Shown in pieces: positions 29,471 to 38,824 of a stretch of 64,000 bases of DNA. The position numbers and the translations under genes were made by a program. Position 1 is the first letter of the stretch. Every line of letters starts with the position of its first letter. The notes below the pieces were generated by a model, which saw nothing but the letters and a program-made list of their open reading frames with translations, had not been told where the DNA came from and searched no databases. Source of the stretch: Trichomonas vaginalis G3 (taxonomy: Eukaryota; Parabasalia; Trichomonadida; Trichomonadidae); contig NC_067207.1 of NCBI RefSeq assembly GCF_026262505.1, forward strand, positions 21,048,082-21,112,081, in the 5' to 3' direction.

Positions 29471-30303
29471 CAAATATTAATTAATACGTTATCTATTTTT
29501 GTTTCATATGAATTATAAAATCATAAATTTTTATTTACTTTTTTTAAATTTGAAAATAAATCAAGTACATTTGATACCTCGTTATTGTTAATACAATAAC
29601 TTCAGTTTTCTTATTTATATCCATATTGTCAAGAATATATAAATCTGATTTAAATCACGGTTATTGCGTTGATTATATATAATAGTCAATTCATGTAAAT
29701 ATTACAATAAGTAATTCCTTATATGATGCTTCACATAACAAGATACAAATCTCCAAAGTTCCCTATTAATGTGTACTTATATATTTTTGGATATTTCATA
29801 GAGAACATTTTCCTTTACCCCAGAAAAACATGTTTCTTATATGCATAAGGGTATATAGATATATCATCATATAAGCAATTTCTTATTAAATCTTTCAAAT
29901 GATGAATTCTAATTATAAAGAATTTAACGAGAGTCTTCAATTTTTCTATAGCTTCCGGCACTTTGAATTCATAACTATCAGAAGAAAAAAAGCGTTATCT
30001 AGACAAAAACACGTAAATATCGTATCTTTCCTCTGGCAATATACAGGTTTATAAATTAAAAATGTTCAATTTGTCCTCATCCACATTATAAACATATACA
30101 ATCATGCAGAAATAGAAACGTCATCGAACTTTAATTAATTCAAATTTCTGACAGCAAGGATGAAATATCATTGATAACTCATTTTAAACAGCATAAATGG
30201 TGGCATCGTCATATGGGCGTAAGTATATTAATAAATTTAAGTAATAATAAAAAGACTATGATTGTTATTTGAAATTCTATAAATAATAAATACTTTATTT
30301 TCT
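29471..30303. other. gene-free AT-rich spacer, 3' ends of convergent genes
   Basis: Lies between convergent FNTA and helicase genes. TA-rich tracts, no gene, RNA or repeat recognised. Confidence 0.6.
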
Positions 30304-31851
30304 CTAATTACGCTTTTTGTTTGGTTTTCCACCATTCTTATCAAACTTACCACTTTTCTTCTTATCATTCTTTTCGAAATTCTTGTTATCATTCTTTCTT
30401 GGCTTATCATCATCGTCATTACGTTTCTTTCTGCGATCCTTCTTTGATTTAAGCTTTGCTGCAACAACAGCAGCATCCTTTGGATCGCGTTTGTTTTTAG
30501 AAACGAATGTTCTCTTTTTATCTGTGACAGCAGACATTGGATTAGAAGCGATATCTCTTGCTCTTTCTATATCTTTCAGAGACTTCTCGAGAACTTTTTC
30601 TTCTTTCTCTTCTTCGCGCATTTCTGCGACTTTCTCTTGAACTTCATCGATCTTCTTTTGTGTTGCTTCGATTACATTATCAGGAATTGTTCTCTTTGAA
30701 ACAGGATTACTTTCAGCTGACTTTTCAATAATAGATTTCATCATTTCGCGGTCATCTTCTGTGATAAGAGCAATAGTACGTCCTTCAGTGTTAATCCTTG
30801 CTGTTCTTCCAACTCTGTGGACATAAAATGTCAATGATCTTGGCATGTTATAGTTAATAACGTTTTCTATGCCTTTTATATCCAAACCACGTGCAGCGAC
30901 ATCAGTTGCAATGAGGAATTCGGCTTGTCCACCTGCAAATAATGAATGTGCTTCGTATCTCTTGAGCTGTGTCATGTCTCCTTGTAATTCAGCAACTGGC
31001 ATGCCGAGAGCTTTGAAAAGGAGGTAGAGGTTGTGGACAATCTTCTTCGTGTTGCCGAAAATAAGTGTCTTTTTGGTGCAAAGACGAGAGCAACATGCAA
31101 CTAAAGTGGCATCTCTTGTTTCTTTCGTACATCGGATGAATTCTTGGGTAAGACCTTTGGCAACTTTGAAAACATCATCAAGATCAATACGAACTGGCTT
31201 TTTAAGAGACATTTCCGCTAATCTTGAAACGGATGAGTTCATTGTAGCTGTAACAAGGATAGATTGAGTGGTTTCTGGAAGTGATTTGTGGACTTCTTCG
31301 ATTTGTGAGTAAAATCCTTCTTGAAGAAGACGATCTGATTCATCAAGAACTAATACAAGGACATTCTCAAGAGTAAAGCCTTCACAGTTCTTAATATGAT
31401 CAATAATTCTTCCTGGTGTGCAAACCAAGAAGTCTGGGTACTCCAAAAGACGTTCTTCCTCTTCTTTGACATTGGATGAACCACCTGTAAGTAAAAGTGC
31501 TGTAAGTGGTGTAAATTGGATGATTTGAGATAAAACTGAGTATGTTTGTGCTGCAAGTTCGCGTGTTGGTGATAAAATGACTGCTCTTGTTTGTGCTTCT
31601 GTAGATTTTGAACGGAGAAGACGTTCAACTGTTGGAATAAGGAAAGCAGCTGTCTTTCCTGAGCCAGTAACAGCGGAAGCGCAGACATCACGGCCTTGAA
31701 GAGCGATTGGAATCGTCTTATTTTGAACTGGTGTTGGAATTTCGAAATTCATTTTATGTAGAGCACGAATAATAGAATGGGAAAGGCCTAACTCTTCAAA
31801 TGACTCGACATCGTTCGGAAGAGGTGTCTCTGTATCGAAGAAATCAGTCAT
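30304..31851 (-). CDS. DDX27: DEAD-box RNA helicase, DDX27/Drs1-type
   Basis: A 515-aa protein. Q-motif region at about 18-44, motif I TGSGKT at 62-67, PTREL at 95-99, TPGR at 145-148, motif II DESD at 170-173 and motif III TAT at 201-203. Motif V TDVAARGLD and motif VI HRVGRTAR complete the core. The DIDHIKNCEGF-like block, ELQGDMTQLKRYEAHSLF and the Lys-rich tail fit DDX27/Drs1, a nucleolar helicase for large-subunit rRNA processing. Two departures: DEAD reads DESD and SAT reads TAT, both conservative. The C-terminal 120 residues are a basic, Lys/Asp/Asn-rich nucleolar-type tail. Confidence 0.9.
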   Translation of the reverse strand: MTDFFDTETPLPNDVESFEELGLSHSIIRALHKMNFEIPTPVQNKTIPIALQGRDVCASAVTGSGKTAAFLIPTVERLLRSKSTEAQTRAVILSPTRELAAQTYSVLSQIIQFTPLTALLLTGGSSNVKEEEERLLEYPDFLVCTPGRIIDHIKNCEGFTLENVLVLVLDESDRLLQEGFYSQIEEVHKSLPETTQSILVTATMNSSVSRLAEMSLKKPVRIDLDDVFKVAKGLTQEFIRCTKETRDATLVACCSRLCTKKTLIFGNTKKIVHNLYLLFKALGMPVAELQGDMTQLKRYEAHSLFAGGQAEFLIATDVAARGLDIKGIENVINYNMPRSLTFYVHRVGRTARINTEGRTIALITEDDREMMKSIIEKSAESNPVSKRTIPDNVIEATQKKIDEVQEKVAEMREEEKEEKVLEKSLKDIERARDIASNPMSAVTDKKRTFVSKNKRDPKDAAVVAAKLKSKKDRRKKRNDDDDKPRKNDNKNFEKNDKKKSGKFDKNGGKPNKKRN

Positions 31852-32481
31852 CTTCTGAAAAAAAAATTTTGACCAAAATCTTTCATGAAAGATTTTATTT
31901 TTAATTTTATTAATGATTTATACGTGATTAGAATTACATTCCATAAAAATCAATAAATTAGCTGATTTTGATAATTTGTGTCCGATTTCATGATAATGCA
32001 TAAAAACTCAAAATTAGGCTTCAGTCACTTGATCAAATAAACTTCTATCTGGCATATGATTTATGCTCAGCTCGGATCATCTGGAAATCTATTAATTTAG
32101 ATTCATAAATTTGAATATTGAAAGAATGATTTAATATATTAGATCCATGAATTTACCAGATGTATTGTGCACCAACCCTACTTTTCTTGATTCATTATTC
32201 AGTAATAATGTGCCTCAATCATGTTTTAAATGATATTATTATGGAATAATTAAAATGTCCGTATCCAAACAACTTAGAGATGCTTTTTTGTATGAGTTGG
32301 AAGTAGTCAAATATGAATAACAATATCAGATAACTGACAATATTGCAATTTGAGCAAATAAAGCCTTAAAAGATACGAACAATATGCTTCAAATGTGAAG
32401 TACTATTAAATGGTAGTATTCTTTTTGTTTTTGATGGTATTCAATTCAAATTATGAAATTCCATACTAACAGACAAAAATT
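31852..32481. other. gene-free AT-rich spacer between divergent genes
   Basis: No gene is seen. An ACTAACAGAC string at 32465 resembles the Trichomonas intron end, but no matching 5' splice site is present. Confidence 0.55.
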
Positions 32482-34068
32482 ATGAAAAAACAGGAGGAAG
32501 AGAAGCCAAATATTGCAGAAACTTTTGAATCAGATCTTGCATCTATTAAGGAAAAGGGCAGAGATTTGAAAGGTACTGATCGCGATTTTTATAACTCAAT
32601 TGTACAGAGATTAGAAAATAACGAACAGGTTTTATCAGATCTTCGAAAAGAGCATACACAATTAAGAAGCTCTCTTGCAGTACTTACAAAAGAGAAGCAG
32701 AAACGAACAGGCAGCATTGACCTTCATGCAGATATTAAACATTCAACACACCAAGTTAACCTATTAAAGAAGCAAATAGATAATTACAGACATAAGAAAC
32801 AAGAAGCAGTTAAACGCCAAACAGAATTACAAATCCAGCTTCAAAATCTTGAAGGCGGTTCCCAATCAACAGACACAACAACTGAGCGAATTCAAACTCT
32901 GAAGAATCGATTGGATAATGCTGAAATTAAGAACAATGAAACCAAGCATCTTCTTAAAATATATAACGCAATTATTTATCAATTCCAGCGTCAAAAGATG
33001 CAATGGAACAGACTTATTGAAGCTCAAAAGAAGGAAATTGAGCAGAAGAAGCGCGATCTTGCTGATCTCGAGCTTATTGCAAGAGATTCCGTTCATTCAA
33101 TGAATGCCGCCAAACTTGAGTACAACAACTTACAGGCAAAGACAGCAGCCGCACGTGAAAAGCGTGAGCAACAACTCAAAGCCAAAACTGCTCAATACCA
33201 AGCAAATTTGCATCAACTGATTATGGAAGATTCGAATGATGCAAGACAAGCGAAGCCACAGCAATCCCTTAATTCTCAGGCATCTGTTGTAAGGAATCGT
33301 AACAACAGAGCCCAAAAAGATAAGAAAGACGAAAAGTTCAGAACGGTTTCTTCTAAATACGAAGAAATCGTTGAATACTTCGGAACAGGTGATCCAGATG
33401 CAATTGTCAAGTTCTTTGAGGATCGTCGTAACACATCTGCAACATTAACAAAGCAAATCGAAGATCTCAAAGCCGTGAATGACCAATTGTCCAAAGAAGT
33501 CGCTCAAAAGCGTTCTGCTATTGATGAAGCAGAGTACACATCTCATAAAGGTGTTGGTGGAAACAGACTTCTCCAAGAAGCCAAAAAGATTCTTTTGTCA
33601 GAAAATGAGAAACTTCAAGAAGCAGAGAAAGAGAAACTCGCAAGCATTGCTTTCAAAGAATCAGTTGTTTCCGGCATCTACCATCTTGCAGATGAGATGC
33701 AGCTTGTTCAGAAAGAGCCTCTCAACGCAAATTCACCAACAGAAGTCTTAGATTGGATCAAGGAAATGATTACAACAATCAAACCAAAACTTGAAGATGA
33801 AGACTATGATTTCATGCAGATTTGCAATGCTCAGGTTGTTGCTTCTAAGATTGCTGCTGAAAACAACTTCGACATCAGAGAAACCGAGTCATCTAAGAGA
33901 ATAACTAAACCTAATAAACTCGGCGAAGTTCTCAAACAACAGAGACAAAAGGGAGACAAAGGTGAGTTTGTTAGCCGAGTTATGGATAGAAATGCAACAA
34001 AGGCAATGGCGCAAAGAATTGCCCAGCAAAAAGCTGCTGAAATTGCTGCTAAAAAGAAGAAAATGTAA
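32482..34068 (+). CDS. coiled-coil protein, outer-dynein-arm docking type (CCDC63/114/151-like)
   Basis: A 528-aa protein, almost entirely coiled coil. There are helical stretches at about 10-240 and 290-400, with a break at about 245-285 rich in Gln, Ser and Asn. The LIEAQKKEIEQKKRDLADLE stretch and the EIVEYFGTGDPDAIVKFFEDRR turn-helix resemble the coiled-coil subunits that dock outer dynein arms on axonemal doublets. A role in the flagella is consistent with a flagellated protist. Assignment to a particular subunit is not possible. The C-terminus is Ala/Lys-rich (AAEIAAKKKKM). The downstream mariner begins 54 bases after the stop codon and does not touch the gene. Confidence 0.6.
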   Translation: MKKQEEEKPNIAETFESDLASIKEKGRDLKGTDRDFYNSIVQRLENNEQVLSDLRKEHTQLRSSLAVLTKEKQKRTGSIDLHADIKHSTHQVNLLKKQIDNYRHKKQEAVKRQTELQIQLQNLEGGSQSTDTTTERIQTLKNRLDNAEIKNNETKHLLKIYNAIIYQFQRQKMQWNRLIEAQKKEIEQKKRDLADLELIARDSVHSMNAAKLEYNNLQAKTAAAREKREQQLKAKTAQYQANLHQLIMEDSNDARQAKPQQSLNSQASVVRNRNNRAQKDKKDEKFRTVSSKYEEIVEYFGTGDPDAIVKFFEDRRNTSATLTKQIEDLKAVNDQLSKEVAQKRSAIDEAEYTSHKGVGGNRLLQEAKKILLSENEKLQEAEKEKLASIAFKESVVSGIYHLADEMQLVQKEPLNANSPTEVLDWIKEMITTIKPKLEDEDYDFMQICNAQVVASKIAAENNFDIRETESSKRITKPNKLGEVLKQQRQKGDKGEFVSRVMDRNATKAMAQRIAQQKAAEIAAKKKKM

Positions 34069-34122
34069 AAATTTTATTATCGTAAATTCACTTTTTTTTA
34101 AGTAATTATATTACCCATTATA

Positions 34123-34150
34123 TAGGGTGTCCAAAGGTGCGTTTAGCACA
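34123..34150 (+). repeat. mariner left terminal inverted repeat
   Basis: 28 bp, TAGGGTGTCCAAAGGTGCG..., one mismatch to the right end. Confidence 0.9.
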
Positions 34151-34318
34151 GCGCTCTATATGAGACTATTAAAGGAGATATATGCTGATTATAAATATAT
34201 AATAAAAAATATGAATATATGTATATGATGAGTATGTTGTATTTTGGCGCCATGCTGGGATATAAAATGAATTTTGAGACAAGAGGCGGTTTCGCGGGAA
34301 ATTTTGGCGGGATTTTTT

Positions 34319-34324
34319 TCATTT
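34319..34324 (+). promoter_or_regulatory. host-type initiator inside mariner, TCATTT
   Basis: Predicted start site A34321, nine bases before the ATG at 34330. It argues that the transposase starts at 34330 and that the element uses the host promoter code. Confidence 0.55.
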
Positions 34325-34329
34325 TTTTA

Positions 34330-35346
34330 ATGAATCATAAAGAAAACATCCTCGCTCTTGCAAAAAAATGCAAAGACTGTAAAAAAATCTACGAGACATT
34401 GGTAAAATGCTTCGGTATGGATGCTCCTAGCTATTCCACTGTAACGTATCATGTTAGGATGTATCACTTCATGAACAAAAAGGCGCCCATCATAAAAATT
34501 GACAAAAAATCGCCGGATCAAAGAAAAATCAAAGCAATTCTTCAAGCGCTAGATGAAGACCCAAGAGCATCACTCAGAAGGATAGAGGAGATGACAAAGA
34601 TACCACATACAACAGTCAGTTATTATCTGCACAATTATTTGAACTACAAACTAGCGTATACACGTTGGGTTCCGCACAACCTTAATTCAGTTCAAAAAAA
34701 ATCTAGAGTCCAATCTTCGAAAGAGCTCCTCTCTATATTGGGTGCGTATCAATCCAAGAAGTTTCGCTTTTTAGTAACAGGGGACGAGTCTTGGTTTCAA
34801 TATGCAACAGAAGCCAAAATCATGTGGATCCCGAAGGATGAAAATCCGCAAACATTCCCGAAGAAAAAAATTGACACACCAATGATGATGTTGTCGGTTT
34901 TTTGGGGCGTGAATGGCATCATCGCAATTGATATTCTTCAAAAACCTAATACGATGAATGCTCAGTATCTAATTGACAATGTTCTTACTCAAATTATCAA
35001 TTCTGATGAGTTTGAGAAATCCAAACAACAAAAACAAAAGTTTGCAATTCATTTTGATAATTCAAGAGTTCACAAAAGTCATAAGGTAATGAATTACTTG
35101 GTGGAAAACAATGTCAAAGTTGTTCCAAACCCAATTTATTCACCTGATATTGCACCCTCTGACTTTTATTTATTCGGCACGCTAAAAAAGAGAGCTGAAG
35201 GACGCGAATTCGCGAGTCCAGATGATCTTGAAAATTTTGTAAGAGAGCAATTTGAGCAATTTTCTCATGATGATTTAAAGCGTGTCTTTCAAGCCTGGAT
35301 CGATCGCTGCGAACGCGTGATTGAATCCAATGGTGATTATATTTAA
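34330..35346 (+). CDS. mariner transposase
   Basis: 338 aa from the ATG at 34330, the usual mariner length. The frame is also open from 34219, but the extra residues are Gly/Phe/Met-rich leader. The N-terminal half holds two helix-turn-helix regions. The catalytic triad is D,D34D: VTGDESWFQ, then AIHFDNSRVH and SPDIAPSDFYLFG, with exactly 34 residues between the second and third Asp. No stop or frameshift is seen, so it may be active. The DNS variant replaces the more usual DNA in the second motif. Confidence 0.9.
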   Translation: MNHKENILALAKKCKDCKKIYETLVKCFGMDAPSYSTVTYHVRMYHFMNKKAPIIKIDKKSPDQRKIKAILQALDEDPRASLRRIEEMTKIPHTTVSYYLHNYLNYKLAYTRWVPHNLNSVQKKSRVQSSKELLSILGAYQSKKFRFLVTGDESWFQYATEAKIMWIPKDENPQTFPKKKIDTPMMMLSVFWGVNGIIAIDILQKPNTMNAQYLIDNVLTQIINSDEFEKSKQQKQKFAIHFDNSRVHKSHKVMNYLVENNVKVVPNPIYSPDIAPSDFYLFGTLKKRAEGREFASPDDLENFVREQFEQFSHDDLKRVFQAWIDRCERVIESNGDYI

Positions 35347-35398
35347 ATAAACTTTATATATATGTAACTTGTTTATTTCTATTCGCAGTATTCAGGTT

Positions 35399-35426
35399 TG
35401 TGCTAAACACACCTTTGGACACCCTA
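35399..35426 (-). repeat. mariner right terminal inverted repeat
   Basis: 28 bp, the inverse of the left end except for one base. Confidence 0.9.
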
Positions 35427-35638
35427 TAGAACATTTAAAAGAGAGTCCACTCCAGACATCACCGCTGGAATTCACTATTTAGCATGATAATATCACGCTG
35501 TCTAACAATTTATATATATATATATTGTGCTTTTATTACAAAACACAAATCTCTCTATTATGAGCTAATGAATTAAAAATACATTTTACTCGTCTCAATA
35601 AATTCAAACGAAAAATTATAATTAATTGAATTAATTAA

Positions 35639-37219
35639 TCATATTGAAGATAGATAATTTTTTATATCACTGTTTCCATGATCGAAACATGTTTTTCCTT
35701 CATTATCCTTTGCTTCTTTATCAGCTCCATTAGAGATAAGATATTTAACAACTTCAAGATGACCTTTTCTTGATGCATTAATGAGTGGAGTATATCCATT
35801 ATCATCCTTTGCTTCTTTATCAGCTCCATTAGAGATAAGATATTGAACAACCTCAAGTTTACCAAAATATGATGCACAAATGAGTGGAGTAGATCCAATA
35901 TGATTCTTTGCTTCTTTATCAGCTCCAATAGAGATAAGATATTTAACAACTTCAAGACGACCTTCACTTGATGCATTAATGAGTGGAGTAGATCTAATAT
36001 TATCCTTTGTTTCTTTATTAGCTCCAACAGAGATAAGATATTGAACAACCTCAAGATGACCTTTTCTTGATGCCCAAATGAGTGGAGTAGATCCATTATT
36101 ATTCTTTGCTTCTTTATCAGCTCCATTAGAGATAAGATATTGAACAATTTCAAGTTTACCAAAATATGATGCCCAAATGAGTGGAGTATCTCCATCATTA
36201 TTCTTGATTTCGATATCAAAATTATGTTCAACAAGACATTGAACAAGTCTGAGATTTCCATCTTGAGAAGCTTTATGAATAATGTAATCTCCTTCTGAAT
36301 CTTTGGTTTTTGCAAGTTCATTGAATGCAATTGACATCAAAATTCGAATATCTTTTTCTGATATTTCATCTAAGAATTTATATATATTTGAGAAATCATT
36401 TGATTTCTTCAGTTCAGAAATATTTTGTAAGATTTCGTTTTGAATATTGTAACGAACATAATTATGTTTTGGTGGTCTTGATCGCAATAATGAATCATGA
36501 AATGAGTTGATGATGATATTGAAGTTGTTTTCGTTACTCAAGTTTTGAATTTCATCAATTATTTGTTTGCTGCAAAACTCTAATCGGATATGTTCAATCA
36601 GTTGATAAAATGTTTCACTTTCTCTCGTAAGAGAAATGACGAATTTCGCTAATGAATCTTCATCTTTGATTTTCAGTTTATCACTATTGATAATTCTTTG
36701 TAAAATATCAAACCCAACTTTGTTCGATATTGTTTTGAGTTTATTCTCATCGATTTCGAAGAAATGTGAAGATATGAAATCTGCACATTCAAATGTTTTT
36801 TCTTCTGATGATATGTCGAAATAGAATTCAAGTAAATCAAAACAATTATTTAAGTCGATCGTTGTATTATCGATGAAATGATTTTTATAAAATTCAATTA
36901 GGTCATTAATATAAAGTTTCACTCCAATATGAAAGAGATCTTTACAAACACTTTCGTTGCATTCAACGTCTGTTTTCCGATATTGAAGGATTTCTTTCAA
37001 GATATTGTATGTTTCTTGTGTTTGTATTTTTGTATTGATATCAATCTTGACATTATTATTGTCTAAAAGATAGTTTTCATAAAATAATTTTGAAAATGCA
37101 ACTGCGAAGTATTTGTTAATGATGAATTCGACGTTATTGATTGTTAGTGTAACCTTTTCGCGCGTTTTGCAATCATTAATCCTCTGAAGTATTTGATTAT
37201 TTAGTTGAAACAATACCAT
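35639..37219 (-). CDS. BTB-like/ankyrin-repeat protein
   Basis: A 526-aa protein. Residues 20-115 have the look of a BTB/POZ-type domain (VTLTINNVEFIINKYFAVAFSKLF...ETYNILKEILQYRKT). A BACK-like helical region follows to about 250. The ISELKKSNDFSNIYKFLDEI block is shared with the ankyrin genes at 10-15 kb. About six ankyrin repeats from 320 to 515 read TPLI.AS..G.LEVV.YLIS.GADKEAK. The gene therefore combines a different N-terminal half with the same repeat stock. BTB-ankyrin proteins elsewhere act as adaptors, often with cullin-3, but that is inference here. The left end of a TTAAGGGTGC repeat lies only 39 bases upstream of the start codon. Confidence 0.8.
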   Translation of the reverse strand: MVLFQLNNQILQRINDCKTREKVTLTINNVEFIINKYFAVAFSKLFYENYLLDNNNVKIDINTKIQTQETYNILKEILQYRKTDVECNESVCKDLFHIGVKLYINDLIEFYKNHFIDNTTIDLNNCFDLLEFYFDISSEEKTFECADFISSHFFEIDENKLKTISNKVGFDILQRIINSDKLKIKDEDSLAKFVISLTRESETFYQLIEHIRLEFCSKQIIDEIQNLSNENNFNIIINSFHDSLLRSRPPKHNYVRYNIQNEILQNISELKKSNDFSNIYKFLDEISEKDIRILMSIAFNELAKTKDSEGDYIIHKASQDGNLRLVQCLVEHNFDIEIKNNDGDTPLIWASYFGKLEIVQYLISNGADKEAKNNNGSTPLIWASRKGHLEVVQYLISVGANKETKDNIRSTPLINASSEGRLEVVKYLISIGADKEAKNHIGSTPLICASYFGKLEVVQYLISNGADKEAKDDNGYTPLINASRKGHLEVVKYLISNGADKEAKDNEGKTCFDHGNSDIKNYLSSI

Positions 37220-37258
37220 TTAATCAAATAAGATATAAAATAAAAATTGCTGGATAAT

Positions 37259-38333
37259 TTAAGGGTGCGCCCGGGAGGATCATGTAAACTTCAGAATTTA
37301 GAACCTTAATTTTTAAGCAATTACTTGGTCCCTAAATAGGTAGTAAAACTCTAAAAATATCAAAAAGTACAACTTGGCTCCATAATAATCCTGTCATGGT
37401 GGCAGTTTGTATTCCCTAGTATTTTCCTCTTGAATCTCTTTTTCTGTCGAAATTAAATTCAAATCTCAGAAGTAGAAGTGAATAATCGACTTATTGCTGC
37501 TATTATACGAATAAACAAATCCATTATATTATTTTTATTTACATAATATCTGTTTGAAGTTCATAATTCTATAAATTTTTCTTCAAAAACATTACAATCT
37601 TGATAGTTTTGATACTGTTTAATAGGTTTTTGGCACCTTATTTAGTAATTACAACGTATCGAGTCGATCTGAACTTAATTTTCGGAAATTTAAAATATTT
37701 ATCATAAGTAAAATCTGATTTGAAATTTATGTTTAATTACTATATTTTGCATAATCCTAAGTAGCTTTTGTAAAAATTCATCAAAAAAATTTTAACGTGC
37801 TTTAATTTTTTATTTTTTAAAATAATACATATTATTATGTAACTAGAATATTTACAAATTTTACTGCTTTCAAAAATTTAATCCTCCCCCTCTCAAAATA
37901 ATAATTTTGTCACTTTTTCCAGACGACAATAAAACATCCTCCCTGTTTTTTGCAAAAAATAAAATTTCATTTTTTTATGCTTAAAAAGTCAGAATTTTTA
38001 TTTGCTTCTGGGATATATGATGGCTATATCAGACGCCCATTCTTTTTGATATTCAACATTAAACATAAAACTTAGCCGTTAAGGCTCTTCTGAAAATGTT
38101 TTTTTTTCGAAAAATTTGCGAAAAAAATCAAAAAATTTAAAAATCCCCGAATCTGCAGGGATTTTAAAAAATTCTTTTTAGTAAAACTTAAGGATATTGT
38201 ATCAGATCTATTGGTATGGGCAAATTCAATTTTAATACAATATTCATCGAGATATTGCGCTAACGAAGCGTTCAAAATTGAGAGGGTAATCCTCCTACTC
38301 TCAAATAAACGTACATGCGGGTGCACCCTTAAA
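37259..38333. mobile_element. TTAAGGGTGC-ended repeat, copy 1 (1075 bp)
   Basis: Starts TTAAGGGTGCGCCCG and ends with the inverse, CGGGTGCACCCTTAA: about 15-bp terminal inverted repeats with one mismatch and TTAA at both outer edges. The interior is AT-rich with no transposase. Its left 400 bases match the repeat at 44003. Its right 300 bases match the region 44700-45049. It is a non-autonomous DNA element, possibly TTAA-targeting like piggyBac, though the family is not certain. Confidence 0.7.
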
Positions 38334-38824
38334 AATATTTTTATTAATAAAATATCCACCAATAAGTGGTTATCATTAATAGTATGATTCTACATGATCA
38401 CATACGCTAAGCAATTTAGGAAAATGTATATGTTAAATTAAAATATACTTATATTAATTTAAGTTGAAATTTCTAAAATTTATTTGCTCGAAAATCTGTA
38501 ACCAAGAGGTCACTAGAAGTGCACATATTTTATGAAATATTTAAGACATATTTGCACTACTTCTGAAGTTTTGAAAAATGCGAATTTGTCAAATTTAACT
38601 TTATTTACAGGTAATGATTCGTAGTTCAAAAAATGTTACGATTTTTGAATTGTTTCTTCCTTGGTAGTTAGAGCTCGAATCAGCTTATAGAGCAATCTAA
38701 TTAATGCTTAAATTACTGGTTTGACCAGTAGTTAATAAATAAAAATTGTCAAAAATTATAAAGTTTTTTTTATAAAAGAAAAAAATAAAAATTAAATAAC
38801 AATACAAAGAAAAAAAAGAATTAA
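38334..38824. other. gene-free AT-rich spacer
   Basis: Contains a loose inverted pair around 38514-38565 (AGAAGTGCACATATT versus its partner). Nothing else. Confidence 0.5.

Larger units (their letters stand above)
34123..35426 (+). mobile_element. mariner transposon, Tvmar1-type, 1304 bp, looks intact
   Basis: It is bounded by 28-bp terminal inverted repeats (34123-34150 and 35399-35426, starting TAGGGTGTCCAAAGGTG) with one mismatch. TA lies on both sides (34121-34122, 35427-35428), the mariner target duplication. The length and the transposase fit the abundant Tvmar1 family of T. vaginalis. The near-perfect repeats and open transposase frame suggest recent insertion. Confidence 0.92.

Noticed and set aside
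32461-32481. Intron-end-like ACTAACAGAC before the coiled-coil gene
   Set aside because: Differs from the Trichomonas ACTAACACACAG signal, and no GTATGT-type donor lies upstream. The downstream ATG is a normal start.
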